Positions 7,183 through 15,690 of a stretch of DNA of 20,284 nucleotides are shown here, one piece after another. Below the pieces are notes generated by a model that was given only the letters and a program-made list of their open reading frames with translations, did not search any database and was not told where the DNA came from. The stretch lies in contig RFXC01000056.1 of NCBI GenBank assembly GCA_009921765.1, positions 1 to 20,284 of the forward strand, written 5' to 3'. The DNA is from Betaproteobacteria bacterium (GTDB taxonomy: Bacteria > Pseudomonadota > Gammaproteobacteria > Burkholderiales > Burkholderiaceae). The first letter of the stretch is position 1, and every line of letters starts with the position of its first letter. Made by a program: the position numbers and the translations under genes.

Positions 7183-8463
7183 TTAGCCGAGCAGCCGCAT
7201 GGGAATGCAGTTCACCCAGCCGCCCGCGGGAATGCTGGTGCTGGCGTGCTCGAGGACCACCAGGCAGTCGGCGCGCGACATGGAGCTCAGCACCGCTGAC
7301 CCCTGGTTGGCCATCACTGTGATGAGGGGCGTGCCGTCGGTATCAGCAGACAGCATGGCGCGCTGATACTCGGTTCGACCGGCCCGCTTGCGGATCGGGT
7401 TGAGCGTGCGGGCCCGAAGGAGGGGAGTGGGTTGCACCCGGCCTCCGCTCAGTCGAGTCAGCGCATCTTTCACCATGAAAAGGAAGGTGATCATGACGGC
7501 AACCGGATTGCCGGGCAGGCCGAAATACAGCGCACGACCAATGCGCCCGAAAGCGAGCGGGCGCCCTGGCCGCATGGCGATTTTCCAGAAATCCACCTGT
7601 CCCAGCTTCTGCATGATCGCTCGGGTGTGATCAGCCTCGCCGACCGAAACGCCGGCCGACGAAATGATCGCGTCCGCCTGCTCACTGGCAACAGAAATGG
7701 CGCGTTCGAGCGCGATCGGATTGTCCTGAATGATCCCCAGGTCGATCAGTTCCACGCCCATCGGGCTTAGAAGCCCGCGCAGCGTGCTGCGGTTGCTGTC
7801 GTAGATCATGCCCTCGGGCAACGGTGCTCCGGGCGCGCAGAGCTCGTCGCCTGTCGAGAGGATCGCTACGCGTAGCTTTCGCACCACCCGGATCTCAGCA
7901 ATACCGAGGGAAGCAATCAGGCCGCATTCGGCAGCGCCCAGCCGTTGCCCAGCCTTGAGCGCCGGTTCACCGCACCGAAGATCCTCGCCCCGCAGCCGCA
8001 GGTTCTGGCCCCGTTCCTGGCCAGGCGGGATACGAACTTGCCCGCCATCCAGCGTGACGAACTCCTGAGGGACCACGGTATCGTGGCCAATTGGCATGAC
8101 TGCGCCTGTCATGATCCGAACAGCCTGGCCGGTAGCGGGTTCGCCTTGAAATGCCCGCCCGGCGAGTGCGCTACCGATCACCTGCAACACGGTGTCGCCG
8201 TGCGCAGCCAGGTCGGCGGCGGCGAGCGAGTAGCCGTCCATTGCGGCGTTGTCGTGCGCCGGCACATCGACCGTGGAAGACAGATCGTCTGCCAGGATCC
8301 GGCCGAAGGCGTGCGCCAGTGCGACCGTCTCGGTATCGCTGATCGGAATGACCTGCTCGACGATCCGCCGAATCGCCTCGTCAAGCGCCAGAGCATCAGG
8401 ATCGAACGGAGGCGGCGACGGGGTGGCCGGTGGCTGGCCACCATGCGGGCCTTGCTGTGTCAT
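7183..8463 (-). CDS. moeA: Molybdopterin molybdenumtransferase MoeA
   Basis: MoeA (426 residues) inserts molybdate into adenylylated molybdopterin, the last step before nucleotide attachment in molybdenum cofactor synthesis in the cytosol. Family motifs are clear: DVPAHDNAAMDGYS in the N-terminal part, MTGAVMPIGHDTVV, ILSTGDEL and MIYDSNRSTL in the MoCF fold, SAGVSVGEADHT, and FGLPGNPVAV. The start ATG 8463-8461 overlaps the mobA stop as ATGA and has GGAGA seven bases upstream. The first 20 or so residues are a Pro/Gly-rich extension. It is the last gene of the moaA-mobA-moeA run. Confidence 0.95.
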   Translation of the reverse strand: MTQQGPHGGQPPATPSPPPFDPDALALDEAIRRIVEQVIPISDTETVALAHAFGRILADDLSSTVDVPAHDNAAMDGYSLAAADLAAHGDTVLQVIGSALAGRAFQGEPATGQAVRIMTGAVMPIGHDTVVPQEFVTLDGGQVRIPPGQERGQNLRLRGEDLRCGEPALKAGQRLGAAECGLIASLGIAEIRVVRKLRVAILSTGDELCAPGAPLPEGMIYDSNRSTLRGLLSPMGVELIDLGIIQDNPIALERAISVASEQADAIISSAGVSVGEADHTRAIMQKLGQVDFWKIAMRPGRPLAFGRIGRALYFGLPGNPVAVMITFLFMVKDALTRLSGGRVQPTPLLRARTLNPIRKRAGRTEYQRAMLSADTDGTPLITVMANQGSAVLSSMSRADCLVVLEHASTSIPAGGWVNCIPMRLLG

Positions 8464-9080
8464 GGGATGCTCTCCAGTCGGCGCAGTTCCTGAGCGGTAT
8501 TGAGATTCACAAAGGCCTCTTCATCATCGAACAAAGCCTCCACCCAGCGGCCTTGCGAAAGCCAGGTCTCGATCTTCCGACCGCCCGCGTCGAGGTACTG
8601 CTCGAGTTCACCTGCGAGGGATCGGTGCAGAAGTGCGATAACCGGATGCGCCTGCGCACCGCACCGAACCGACACCCGATCGGAATTGGCTTGCGCCTGT
8701 GCGTGTGAAAGCCTACTCACCAGGTCAGGCGGCAGAAGTGGCGTATCGCAGGGAACGCAAAGAAGCCATGGAGTTCGGATTTCCAGCAGCGCTGCGTGTA
8801 TGCCTGCGAGTGGACCAGGACGATCCGGAATGCGGTCGGGTATGACGGATAGGGAAAATGATTGCCAGCAGGACTCGTCGGGGTCTCCGTTGATGATGAG
8901 TGAGGCGACCTGAGGGCGGACTCTGCCGATCACATGCTCAATCAGCGGTCGCCCGCGAAAGGCGATCATCGCCTTGTTGACGCCCTTGCCATCCGCGCTC
9001 ATTCGGCGCCCGAGTCCACCCGCGAGCACCACGCCGGTGACCTCTGCATCAGCTGGCGCCGCTGACACGCGCGCCATCAT
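8460..9080 (-). CDS. mobA: Molybdenum cofactor guanylyltransferase MobA
   Basis: The product has 206 residues, close to the 194 of E. coli MobA. It transfers GMP from GTP to molybdenum cofactor, making the guanine dinucleotide form used by DMSO reductase-family enzymes such as nitrate reductases and formate dehydrogenases. The nucleotide-binding start VLAGGLGRRMSADGKGVNKAM is a slightly extended version of the usual LAGGxxxRMGGxDK loop. PGPLAGIHAAL and VPCDTPLLP follow as expected. ATG 9080 overlaps the moaA stop by one base (TGATG) and the gene overlaps moeA by four bases, so translation is coupled. A second ATG directly follows, so the start could be one codon later. Confidence 0.93.
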   Translation of the reverse strand: MMARVSAAPADAEVTGVVLAGGLGRRMSADGKGVNKAMIAFRGRPLIEHVIGRVRPQVASLIINGDPDESCWQSFSLSVIPDRIPDRPGPLAGIHAALLEIRTPWLLCVPCDTPLLPPDLVSRLSHAQAQANSDRVSVRCGAQAHPVIALLHRSLAGELEQYLDAGGRKIETWLSQGRWVEALFDDEEAFVNLNTAQELRRLESIP

Positions 9081-10183
9081 CAGCCGCCGATGTAGGACAT
9101 CTCGATGCGGCGTAGACCGGCCGTCTCGTCAGACCGGATCTCGGAGTAGCGGTCGTCGCGCAGATTCCAGAGGTGCGCGATTGCGGCGCTGATCTGCTCA
9201 TCGGCATAGTTGCCGCGAAGCAGTGCGCGCAGATCGTGCCCTTCGGTGGCAAACAGACAGGTGTAGAGCCGGCCTTCAGTGGATACGCGCGCCCGTGTGC
9301 ACTCCGCGCAGAAGGGCCGAGTGACCGAAGAAATCACGCCCACCTCACCTGCACCATCAACATAACGCCAGCGCTCGGCCACCTCGCCGCTGTAATTGGG
9401 GTCGATGGGAACCAGCGGAAAAGCCTCGGCGATGCGGCCGATGACGTCGCCCGAGGGCAGAACCTCATCCATTCGCCAGCCGTTTGAAGCGCCGACGTCC
9501 ATAAATTCGATGAAACGGAGAATGTGTCCGGAGCCGCGAAAATGCCGCGCCATGGGCAGGATTTCGCTGTCGTTGACACCGCGCCTGACCACCATGTTCA
9601 CCTTGATGGGTGTGAGCCCGGCCGCTGCGGCAGCGTCGATGCCCGCGAGCACGTCGGAAACCGGGAAATCGACGTCGTTCATCTTGCGAAATACCGCGTC
9701 GTCGATGGCGTCGAGGCTGACGGTGACTCGCTCCAGACCCGCCGCGCGCAGTGACTTCGCCTTACGGGCAAGCAGCGTGGCGTTGGTGGTGAGGGTCAGA
9801 TCAACCGGCTTACCGTTGGGCGTACGCAGTTGCGCCAACATTTCGATCAGATTTTCAAGACCGCGCCGCAGTAGCGGTTCGCCACCGGTCAGGCGGATTT
9901 TTTCAACGCCGTGAGCGACAAACAGTCGCGCGATCCTGGTGAGCTCTTCGAAGCTCAGCAGCGACGACTGGGGAAGGAACTGATAATCGGTGCCGAAGAC
10001 CGACTTCGGCATGCAATAGGTGCATCGAAAGTTGCAGCGGTCGGTGACCGACAGCCGGAGGTCATGCAAGCGTCGGCCGCGCACATCCGACAACAATCCG
10101 TTAACGGGAGGGGCGTTGTCGGGAATGAAAGGCGCACGCGTGGGGTAGCGCGCCTCGGCGATGGGGATGATTCGTTCGGTCAT
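9080..10183 (-). CDS. moaA: GTP 3',8-cyclase MoaA (radical SAM)
   Basis: MoaA catalyses the first step of molybdenum cofactor synthesis, the radical-SAM conversion of GTP to 3',8-cyclo-7,8-dihydro-GTP. From ATG 10183 the product has 367 residues. The radical SAM cluster motif CNFRCTYC has its cysteines at residues 50, 54 and 57. [12 protein letters not shown] and LTTNATLL follow. The C-terminal cluster is formed by CAEC and a third cysteine 14 residues later (RLYTC). The protein ends in GG, as MoaA does, the double glycine being needed for activity. A GTG at 10222 would add 13 residues but lies inside a strong hairpin, so 10183 is preferred, although its ribosome binding site is weak. The partner MoaC is not in this window. 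Confidence 0.93.
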   Translation of the reverse strand: MTERIIPIAEARYPTRAPFIPDNAPPVNGLLSDVRGRRLHDLRLSVTDRCNFRCTYCMPKSVFGTDYQFLPQSSLLSFEELTRIARLFVAHGVEKIRLTGGEPLLRRGLENLIEMLAQLRTPNGKPVDLTLTTNATLLARKAKSLRAAGLERVTVSLDAIDDAVFRKMNDVDFPVSDVLAGIDAAAAAGLTPIKVNMVVRRGVNDSEILPMARHFRGSGHILRFIEFMDVGASNGWRMDEVLPSGDVIGRIAEAFPLVPIDPNYSGEVAERWRYVDGAGEVGVISSVTRPFCAECTRARVSTEGRLYTCLFATEGHDLRALLRGNYADEQISAAIAHLWNLRDDRYSEIRSDETAGLRRIEMSYIGG

Positions 10184-10216
10184 CGGTACAAGTTCTTTGT
10201 GTTCCGATGGTAGCCG

Positions 10217-10258
10217 CTGCACGTACAGGGCGCATGCATGCCCTGTACGCGCTTGCAG
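10217..10258 (-). terminator. Strong hairpin between rne and moaA
   Basis: A perfect 10-bp stem (10222-10231 with 10240-10249) closes an 8-base loop that is itself a palindrome (GCATGCAT). A further 5 bp (10217-10221 with 10254-10258) can extend it past a small bulge. It begins a few bases after the rne stop on the - strand. There is no T-tract after the stem, so it may be a 3'-end stabilising or processing hairpin for rne mRNA as much as a true intrinsic terminator. No good separate promoter for moaA is visible downstream of it. Confidence 0.5.
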
Positions 10259-10261
10259 GAA

Positions 10262-13200
10262 TCACTGACGCGTTTCAACCTGCTGCAACGGCTCGCTGGC
10301 GATCTCTCGCCGCGGCGGGCGCTTGCGTGCAGGACGCGGCGTCACAGCCTCCACGACCGGCTCGGGCTGAGAGGTGCCGGGCGCCGTCTCAACCCACTGA
10401 AGACCAGCGCGATTCACGATCGCCTCGAGGTCCTCACGCGCAGGTGCCGCCTGCTTGGGAACGGAGGCCTGGGCCGGCGTGGCCACTTCGGGCGTGGTGG
10501 GCGCGGTGGCAACCGGCGGTTCCGTGTCGGCAGGATGAACGACTACCGGTGATAGTGACACGGGAGCGGCAACCGGAGCAGGCACGCCTGCCGCGGGAAC
10601 CGGTTCAGTTGCCGCGACAGGCGCGACAGGCGCCGGAGCAGGAGAAGCAGCCGTCGGCAGAGTGGGAGATGGAGCCCCCACGGCCACAGGCGTTTCAACC
10701 GTCGCGGTCGCGCCTTCTGGCGTACGAATCGGAACAGGTTGAGCAGCAGGCGTTGCCGCCACGACTGCGACTGGTGCGGCGTCTGCTCGACTGGTCGATG
10801 CGACAGGCTGGGCTACAGCGCCTGCTGCGGGCACCGGGGCGGAGTTGCCCGCCGTCTGTGCAGTGCCAGTGGCAAGCGGATCGTTGGCGGCCCCGGTGGA
10901 CCCGATCACGTCAGTGGGCGAGCCATCGGCCTGCGTGACTGCCTCGACGCCCTCGCCACGCTCGCGTCGGCCGCCCCGACGACGGCGGCCTCGGCGGCGC
11001 GAGTCACCATCGGCCTGATCATCAACCGACTGTTGCAGCCCGGCTGGAACGCTGCCCTGGGCAAGCTGCGGCGCAACGACGCCGCTTGCACCCGGCGCTG
11101 CGACCATTCCGAGACTGGCGTCTGGTTGGGTCTGCGCGCCTGGCGCAGCCGCTGATGAATCTGCGCCCGGACGCGTCGCCTGACGGTCGCGGCGTGGTTC
11201 GCGAGCATCCTGCCCGTCGCGCAACTCCTGTCCCTCGCGCGGCTCGCGGCGGTCGCGTCCTTCACGGGATTCGCGTCCGTCACGGCGGTCCCGACCGTCA
11301 CGGTTGTCGCGGCCTTCGCGATTCTCGCGACCTTCCCGATTTTCACGGCCGTCGCGGTTATCGCGTCCATCACGACCCTCGCGACTCTCACGACCCTCGC
11401 GGCTCTCACGACCCTCGCGACCCTCGCGACCTTCGCGACCCTCGCGACCTTCGCGACCCTCGCGACCTTCGCGCTGTCCGCGTCCGTCACGAGTGCCACC
11501 GTTTCTTGAGCCACGTCCGTCGCCGCGCTCGGGACGCGGGCGTCGCGCCCCCTCGTCGACCCGGGCTTCGGCCGCTGGCTGCGCAGCTGGCGCCGCGGCA
11601 GGTGGCGTGGCGTGTGCCTCGTTGGCGGGCTTGCGCCGGAACCAACCGAAAATCTTGCCCATCAGGCCGTCGGAACTGGGGGCGGGCTCCGCAGGCTTGG
11701 CGGGCGCCGGCGTCACAGCAGGCGCGGCGGTCTCCTTGCGCTCCTCGCGGGGCGGTGCACTCGGAGGCGGGGGCTGGTCGGGAGTAACAGCCCGCACGGC
11801 GGCCTCCTGCCTGGGCTTTCCCGGCTCCAGCCGAGACTCAAAGTAGGCATTGTCGTCGGCAGGTGCATCAGCGATGGAGTAGCTCGCCCGGTAGTTCGCC
11901 AGCCGGTCATCGTCGTGTCGCACCCGCTCGAGACGGTAGTGCGGGGTTTCCAGATTCCGGTTCGGAACCAGCACGATCTCCACCTTGTGCCGGGCTTCGA
12001 GCTTGGCAACTTCGGCCCGCTTCTCGTTCAGCAGATAAGTGGCCACCTCGACCGGTACCTGCACCCATACCGCCGCGGTGTTTTCCTTCATCGACTCTTC
12101 CTGCACCATGCGCAGGACATGCAGCGCCGATGATTCGGTATCTCGGATCACTCCGGTACCTGTGCATCGCGGGCAGGTGATGTGCGTGCCCTCGTTCAGG
12201 GCCGGGCGCAGGCGCTGACGCGACAATTCCATCAGACCGAAACGGGAGATCTTGCCGGTCTGGACGCGGGCCCGATCGTAGTGAAGTGCCTCTTTCAGCC
12301 GCTGCTCGACCTCGCGTTGGTTCTTCGCGCTCTCCATGTCGATGAAGTCGATGACGATCAGACCACCGAGGTCGCGCAGGCGCATCTGCCTAGCCGCCTC
12401 GTCGGCCGCTTCAAGATTGGTCCTTAGCGCAGTCTCTTCGATGTCTGCGCCCTTGGTCGCGCGGGCCGAGTTCACGTCGATGGCGACCAGCGCCTCGGTG
12501 TGATCAATGACCACCGATCCACCCGAAGGCAGCGGCACGACCCGCGAAAATGCCGATTCAATCTGGTGCTCGATCTGAAAACGCGAATAAAGCGGTACGT
12601 CGTCGCGATATCGCTTCACCCGGTTGACCGTGTCCGGCATGACATGGGCCATGAACTGGCGAGCCTGTTCGGCGATGTCGTCGGTATCGATCAGGATTTC
12701 ACCGATATCCGCCGTGAAGTAGTCCCGGATCGCGCGGATGACCAGGCTCGATTCCTGATAAATGAGGAACGGACCGGGCGCAGAGCCGGCGGCGCTCTCG
12801 ATGGCACTCCATAGCTTGAGCAGGTAGTTGAGATCCCACTGCAGCTCCTCGGCGTTTCGACCGATGCCTGCGGTGCGGGCAATCAGGCTCATGCCGGCGG
12901 GGTGCTCGAGCTTCTCCATGGTCTCGCGAAGTTCCTGACGATCTTCACCCTCGACCCTGCGCGACACGCCACCGCCACGAGGATTGTTGGGCATGAGAAC
13001 CAGGTATCGACCCGCGAGCGAAATGAAGGTCGTGAGCGCAGCCCCCTTGTTGCCACGCTCTTCCTTTTCCACCTGAACGATGAGTTCCTGCCCTTCGCTC
13101 ACCGCATCCTGGATGCGGGAGCGCGCGTCGGCGCCCGCCTTGAAAAACGCCTTTGAGATTTCCTTGAAGGGTAGAAAGCCGTGGCGCTCTTCGCCGTAAT

Positions 13201-13375
13201 TGACGAAGCAGGCCTCCAGGCTGGGCTCGACCCGAGTGATGATTCCTTTGTAGATATTGCTTTTTCGGGTCTCGCGACCGGCGGATTCGATATCGATGTC
13301 AATGAGCTTCTGGCCATCGACAATCGCTACGCGCAGTTCCTCTGCGTGCGTAGCGTTAAACAGCATTCGCTTCAT
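10262..13375 (-). CDS. rne: Ribonuclease E
   Basis: This is an RNase E of 1037 residues, close to the 1061 of E. coli. It starts MLRNase-typically as [21 protein letters not shown], with GGGAG eight bases upstream. The catalytic half (about 1-510) has the S1 domain, the magnesium-binding aspartates D300 ([11 protein letters not shown]) and D343 (IVIDFIDM), which align with E. coli D303 and D346, and the zinc-link CPRCTGTG starting at C401. Residues about 565-580 ([14 protein letters not shown]) look like the amphipathic membrane-anchor helix of E. coli segment A. Beyond lie an Arg-rich (E/D)-(G/S/N)-R repeat, an Ala/Pro/Val-rich disordered stretch and a conserved-looking tail LQQVETRQ. Such C-terminal halves scaffold the RNA degradosome. 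The repeat length may vary between strains. Confidence 0.96.
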   Translation of the reverse strand: MKRMLFNATHAEELRVAIVDGQKLIDIDIESAGRETRKSNIYKGIITRVEPSLEACFVNYGEERHGFLPFKEISKAFFKAGADARSRIQDAVSEGQELIVQVEKEERGNKGAALTTFISLAGRYLVLMPNNPRGGGVSRRVEGEDRQELRETMEKLEHPAGMSLIARTAGIGRNAEELQWDLNYLLKLWSAIESAAGSAPGPFLIYQESSLVIRAIRDYFTADIGEILIDTDDIAEQARQFMAHVMPDTVNRVKRYRDDVPLYSRFQIEHQIESAFSRVVPLPSGGSVVIDHTEALVAIDVNSARATKGADIEETALRTNLEAADEAARQMRLRDLGGLIVIDFIDMESAKNQREVEQRLKEALHYDRARVQTGKISRFGLMELSRQRLRPALNEGTHITCPRCTGTGVIRDTESSALHVLRMVQEESMKENTAAVWVQVPVEVATYLLNEKRAEVAKLEARHKVEIVLVPNRNLETPHYRLERVRHDDDRLANYRASYSIADAPADDNAYFESRLEPGKPRQEAAVRAVTPDQPPPPSAPPREERKETAAPAVTPAPAKPAEPAPSSDGLMGKIFGWFRRKPANEAHATPPAAAPAAQPAAEARVDEGARRPRPERGDGRGSRNGGTRDGRGQREGREGREGREGREGREGREGRESREGRESREGRDGRDNRDGRENREGRENREGRDNRDGRDRRDGRESREGRDRREPREGQELRDGQDAREPRRDRQATRPGADSSAAAPGAQTQPDASLGMVAAPGASGVVAPQLAQGSVPAGLQQSVDDQADGDSRRRGRRRRGGRRERGEGVEAVTQADGSPTDVIGSTGAANDPLATGTAQTAGNSAPVPAAGAVAQPVASTSRADAAPVAVVAATPAAQPVPIRTPEGATATVETPVAVGAPSPTLPTAASPAPAPVAPVAATEPVPAAGVPAPVAAPVSLSPVVVHPADTEPPVATAPTTPEVATPAQASVPKQAAPAREDLEAIVNRAGLQWVETAPGTSQPEPVVEAVTPRPARKRPPRREIASEPLQQVETRQ
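11240..11485 (-). repeat. 9-bp tandem repeat encoding (E/D)-x-R units in RNase E
   Basis: Roughly residues 632-712 of RNase E are built from three-residue units (EGR, ESR, DGR, DNR, ENR). At the DNA level this is a degenerate 9-bp tandem array. Near 11414-11473 the units alternate GAA and GAG codons for glutamate on the coding strand, giving a nearly perfect 18-bp higher-order repeat of about three copies. That is a sign of recent slippage duplication. Boundaries are approximate. Confidence 0.9.
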
Positions 13376-13892
13376 GCGAAAGACTCCCGCGCGAAAGAGG
13401 CGTGGCCTCGCGCAGCAACCAGCAGGGATGCGAACGGAAGAGAGAGGCGCGGTATCAGTGAGGTCGCCGGAGCGCGCACCGCGCAGCCGGAGGGATGGTC
13501 AGGGCGAACGCGAGCGGACCACGCCAGCAATCGCCCGGATCGGGCGGCTTGCGGTGGGGAACGGAGCGAGTTTGTGTCACCTGAAAATCCAACTGGTAAC
13601 GGATCGCAAAGGGCGACCCGCCTGAACGCTTCTCTGAAGATTTCGCATCGACCTGCGCGCCACCGGATGAAAACCGGATAGCCGCCCGTCAGTGTTCTTC
13701 CTGTCGGATACGCGACGCAACGATCAAGGCCAACGCGCGTGGAACTGACCGGTAGAATCTCCGGAAAGATGTTCCGAAGTGAAAATTCCGATCGGGATCG
13801 ACCGCGTCCGACTCTGAGCCAGGCGGGACCCTGTGTGGTCCGCTCGCTGTGGGGTTAGAGCTCGGTTACTGGATGCCGGGCCGGTATACGAC
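13376..13892 (-). promoter_or_regulatory. Putative long rne leader (5' UTR)
   Basis: The 534-bp gap between rne and rluC has no plausible gene. If the promoter at 13899-13928 is used, rne mRNA has a leader of about 515 nt. Several structures can form: a hairpin CGCCCG-GAT-CGGGCG at 13532-13546, extendable by GCAA/TTGC; a 5-bp hairpin with a 3-base loop at 13472-13484; and a 13-base exact complement between 13510-13522 and 13835-13847, which would close a domain of more than 300 nt. A/U-rich single-strand candidates such as GGATTTTC and GCGAAATC lie between. In E. coli a 361-nt rne leader lets RNase E repress its own synthesis; similar autoregulation here is inference. Confidence 0.45.
13753..13758 (+). 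promoter_or_regulatory. Candidate -10 box for rluC
   Basis: TAGAAT on the + strand has the same sequence as the -10 boxes proposed before the cytochrome genes and rpmF. No convincing -35 lies 16-18 bases upstream. If used, rluC would have a leader of about 145 bases that lies antisense to the proposed rne leader. Confidence 0.28.
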
Positions 13893-13898
13893 CTTGAA

Positions 13899-13928
13899 AG
13901 TATAGCAACTTGAACGGTTTGCGTCCAA
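13899..13928 (-). promoter_or_regulatory. Candidate rne promoter with extended -10
   Basis: On the - strand TATACT (13904-13899) is preceded by TGC, giving an extended -10 (TGnTATACT). TTGGAC (13928-13923) sits 18 bases upstream as a partial -35. The start site would be near 13892. The promoter lies over and inside the first codons of the divergent rluC gene. Confidence 0.5.
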
Positions 13929-15007
13929 AAGCTGAAGTTCGATCTGCATCAAGCTCAGACACCACCGCCCCCGCGGCATCCGCCTCGGTGGTGACCGTTG
14001 ATGAAAATCACGACGGCCAGCGACTCGACAATTTTCTGATCAGGCTTTGTCGCGGCGTCCCCAAATCGCATGTCTACCGCCTCATCCGCAGCGGCCAGGT
14101 GCGGGTCAACGGGGGGCGTGCGGATGCCGATCGAAGGCTCCAGTCTGGCGACCGGGTTCGGATTCCGCCAATCCGAATGTCGACGCCCTCGCTTGATGGC
14201 GAACCCGGTCCAGCCGATGCCGGGCAGAGCGGCGGGCGTGGGGCACCGCGGGGTTCGCCACCGCCTATCGTCCACGAGGATGGCGATCTACTGGTGCTCG
14301 ACAAGCCTGCCGGGATGGCCGTCCATGGCGGCAGCGGCATCTCGCTGGGTGTGATCGAGGCATTGCGGCGGCACCGGCCCGAGGCGCGCTTTCTTGAACT
14401 CGTCCACCGACTCGACCGTGAGACCTCGGGCGCGTTGCTGGTGGCGCGTCGGCGACCCGCACTTCTCTCGCTTCAACAACAATTTCGTGACCGGAACACG
14501 GTCAAGATCTATCTGGCGGTGGTGGTCGGACGGTGGCCGTTTCGCACCCGCGTGATTCGCCATGCATTGCGCCGGCTGGCTGCGCCCGATGGCGATCGGC
14601 GGGTGGTGGTCGACGATGAAGGGCGTGAGGCGCAGACCCGCGTGACGGGCCTCGCGCGCTTCGAGCTTGAGGGCCTCGGGGAGGTGTCGCTGGTCATGGC
14701 CCGGCTCGACACCGGCCGTACGCATCAAATACGGGTTCATCTCGCACAGGAAGGAACGCCAATCGTGGGCGACGACAAATATGGTGACTTTGGGCTCAAC
14801 CGCCAGTTCGCCAAGCGCGGGCTGAGGCGCATGTTTCTCCACGCCTGGCGGCTTGAGGTCAGCCACCCCGACGGATCGGGTCGGATGCGGGTGCAGGTGG
14901 ATCCTGCTGCCGATTTTCAGGCCATCGGTCTGGCGGGAAGTCCGCCAGTGAAGTGGTCATCACTCGCCGATATGGCAGACCGTGGGGCGGTGGGAGGAGG
15001 CCGATGA
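13910..15007 (+). CDS. rluC: 23S rRNA pseudouridine synthase RluC
   Basis: This is an RluA-family pseudouridine synthase of 365 residues, probably modifying 23S rRNA near the peptidyl-transferase centre (E. coli RluC sites 955, 2504, 2580). An S4 RNA-binding domain (DGQRLDNFLIRL to GDRVRIPP, about residues 33-85) precedes the catalytic domain. VHRLDRETSGALLVA contains the catalytic Asp169, and GRTHQIRVHLAQEGTPIVGDDKYGD is the conserved C-terminal block. The start is uncertain: there is an in-frame stop at 13895, no ATG before the S4 domain, and only TTG at 13910 or 13919 or GTG at 13988. The first 25 residues are low-complexity, so the later GTG is plausible. It starts a four-gene operon with overlapping stops and starts. 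Confidence 0.92.
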   Translation: MNGLRPKAEVRSASSSDTTAPAASASVVTVDENHDGQRLDNFLIRLCRGVPKSHVYRLIRSGQVRVNGGRADADRRLQSGDRVRIPPIRMSTPSLDGEPGPADAGQSGGRGAPRGSPPPIVHEDGDLLVLDKPAGMAVHGGSGISLGVIEALRRHRPEARFLELVHRLDRETSGALLVARRRPALLSLQQQFRDRNTVKIYLAVVVGRWPFRTRVIRHALRRLAAPDGDRRVVVDDEGREAQTRVTGLARFELEGLGEVSLVMARLDTGRTHQIRVHLAQEGTPIVGDDKYGDFGLNRQFAKRGLRRMFLHAWRLEVSHPDGSGRMRVQVDPAADFQAIGLAGSPPVKWSSLADMADRGAVGGGR

Positions 15008-15690
15008 TCGCCGGCGCACCCAAGGTGGTGGTCTTCGACTGGGATGGCACGCTGGTTGACTCCACCCGCGCCATCGTGATCGCCATGCAAAATGCCGCTG
15101 CCGACCTTGGGCTGCCCGTGCCCACGTCGGCACAGGCCTCGCATGTGATCGGCCTCGGCTTGCACGATGCCCTGCAGATTGCCGTTCCGGCACTCACCCC
15201 AGCGAGCCTGCCCGCCTACGTTGAGCGTTATCGCGTGCACTACATGTCGCGAGATGCGCAGCTTGGCGCCTTCGAGGGGATCGAGCCCATGCTCGATGCC
15301 CTCAGTCAGGCGGGTATTGCGCTGGCCGTTGCCACCGGCAAGTCGCGCCAAGGGCTCAACCGCGCGCTTGATCAGTTCGACTGGCGTCGGCGGTTCGTTG
15401 CCACGCGCTGCGCCGACGAGGGGGAGCCCAAACCTCATCCCTGGATGCTGCAGGACCTCGCGCTCGAGCTGGACATTGCACCCTCGGACATGCTGATGAT
15501 AGGCGACACCACCCACGATCTGGGCATGGCGCGGGCCGCTGGCGCCTTGGCGATCGGGGTGACCTATGGTGCCCACGAACGGGTGCAGCTGTTGCGTGAG
15601 CCCTCGCTGATGCTGGTCGATGACGTGCCCGCGTTGCGCTCGGCCCTCTTCACCCGGTTTGGCGCACGCGATCCGATGGGCCTCTCATGA
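15004..15690 (+). CDS. HAD-family hydrolase (phosphoglycolate phosphatase-like)
   Basis: This HAD subfamily IA phosphatase has 228 residues. ATG 15004 overlaps the rluC stop as ATGA and has GGAGG upstream (within GTGGGAGGAGGCCG), which decides this start over an earlier in-frame GTG. The catalytic motif FDWDGTLVDS holds the nucleophile and acid/base aspartates. Motif II (VATGKSRQG) and the motif III lysine in EPKPHPWML follow, and motif IV is MIGDTTHDLGMA. A cap domain sits between motifs I and II. The closest familiar relatives are Gph-type phosphoglycolate phosphatases, but substrate specificity in this superfamily cannot be read from motifs. Its stop overlaps the Rieske start by four bases. 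Confidence 0.88.
   Translation: MIAGAPKVVVFDWDGTLVDSTRAIVIAMQNAAADLGLPVPTSAQASHVIGLGLHDALQIAVPALTPASLPAYVERYRVHYMSRDAQLGAFEGIEPMLDALSQAGIALAVATGKSRQGLNRALDQFDWRRRFVATRCADEGEPKPHPWMLQDLALELDIAPSDMLMIGDTTHDLGMARAAGALAIGVTYGAHERVQLLREPSLMLVDDVPALRSALFTRFGARDPMGLS

Noticed and set aside
11240..11485. Possible CRISPR array or regulatory repeat because of regular short repeats
   Set aside because: There are no spacers; units are contiguous 9-bp codon triplets in frame with rne.
10207..11846. Several + strand open frames of 180-243 codons across rne, including a Ser/Arg/Pro-rich repeat protein
   Set aside because: They are mirror frames of the low-complexity RNase E C-terminal region. The 9-bp periodicity keeps all frames open without selection.
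13181..13681. 166-codon + strand open frame running from rne into the rne-rluC gap
   Set aside because: Most of it is antisense to rne, composition in the gap part looks non-coding, and no ribosome binding site was seen.
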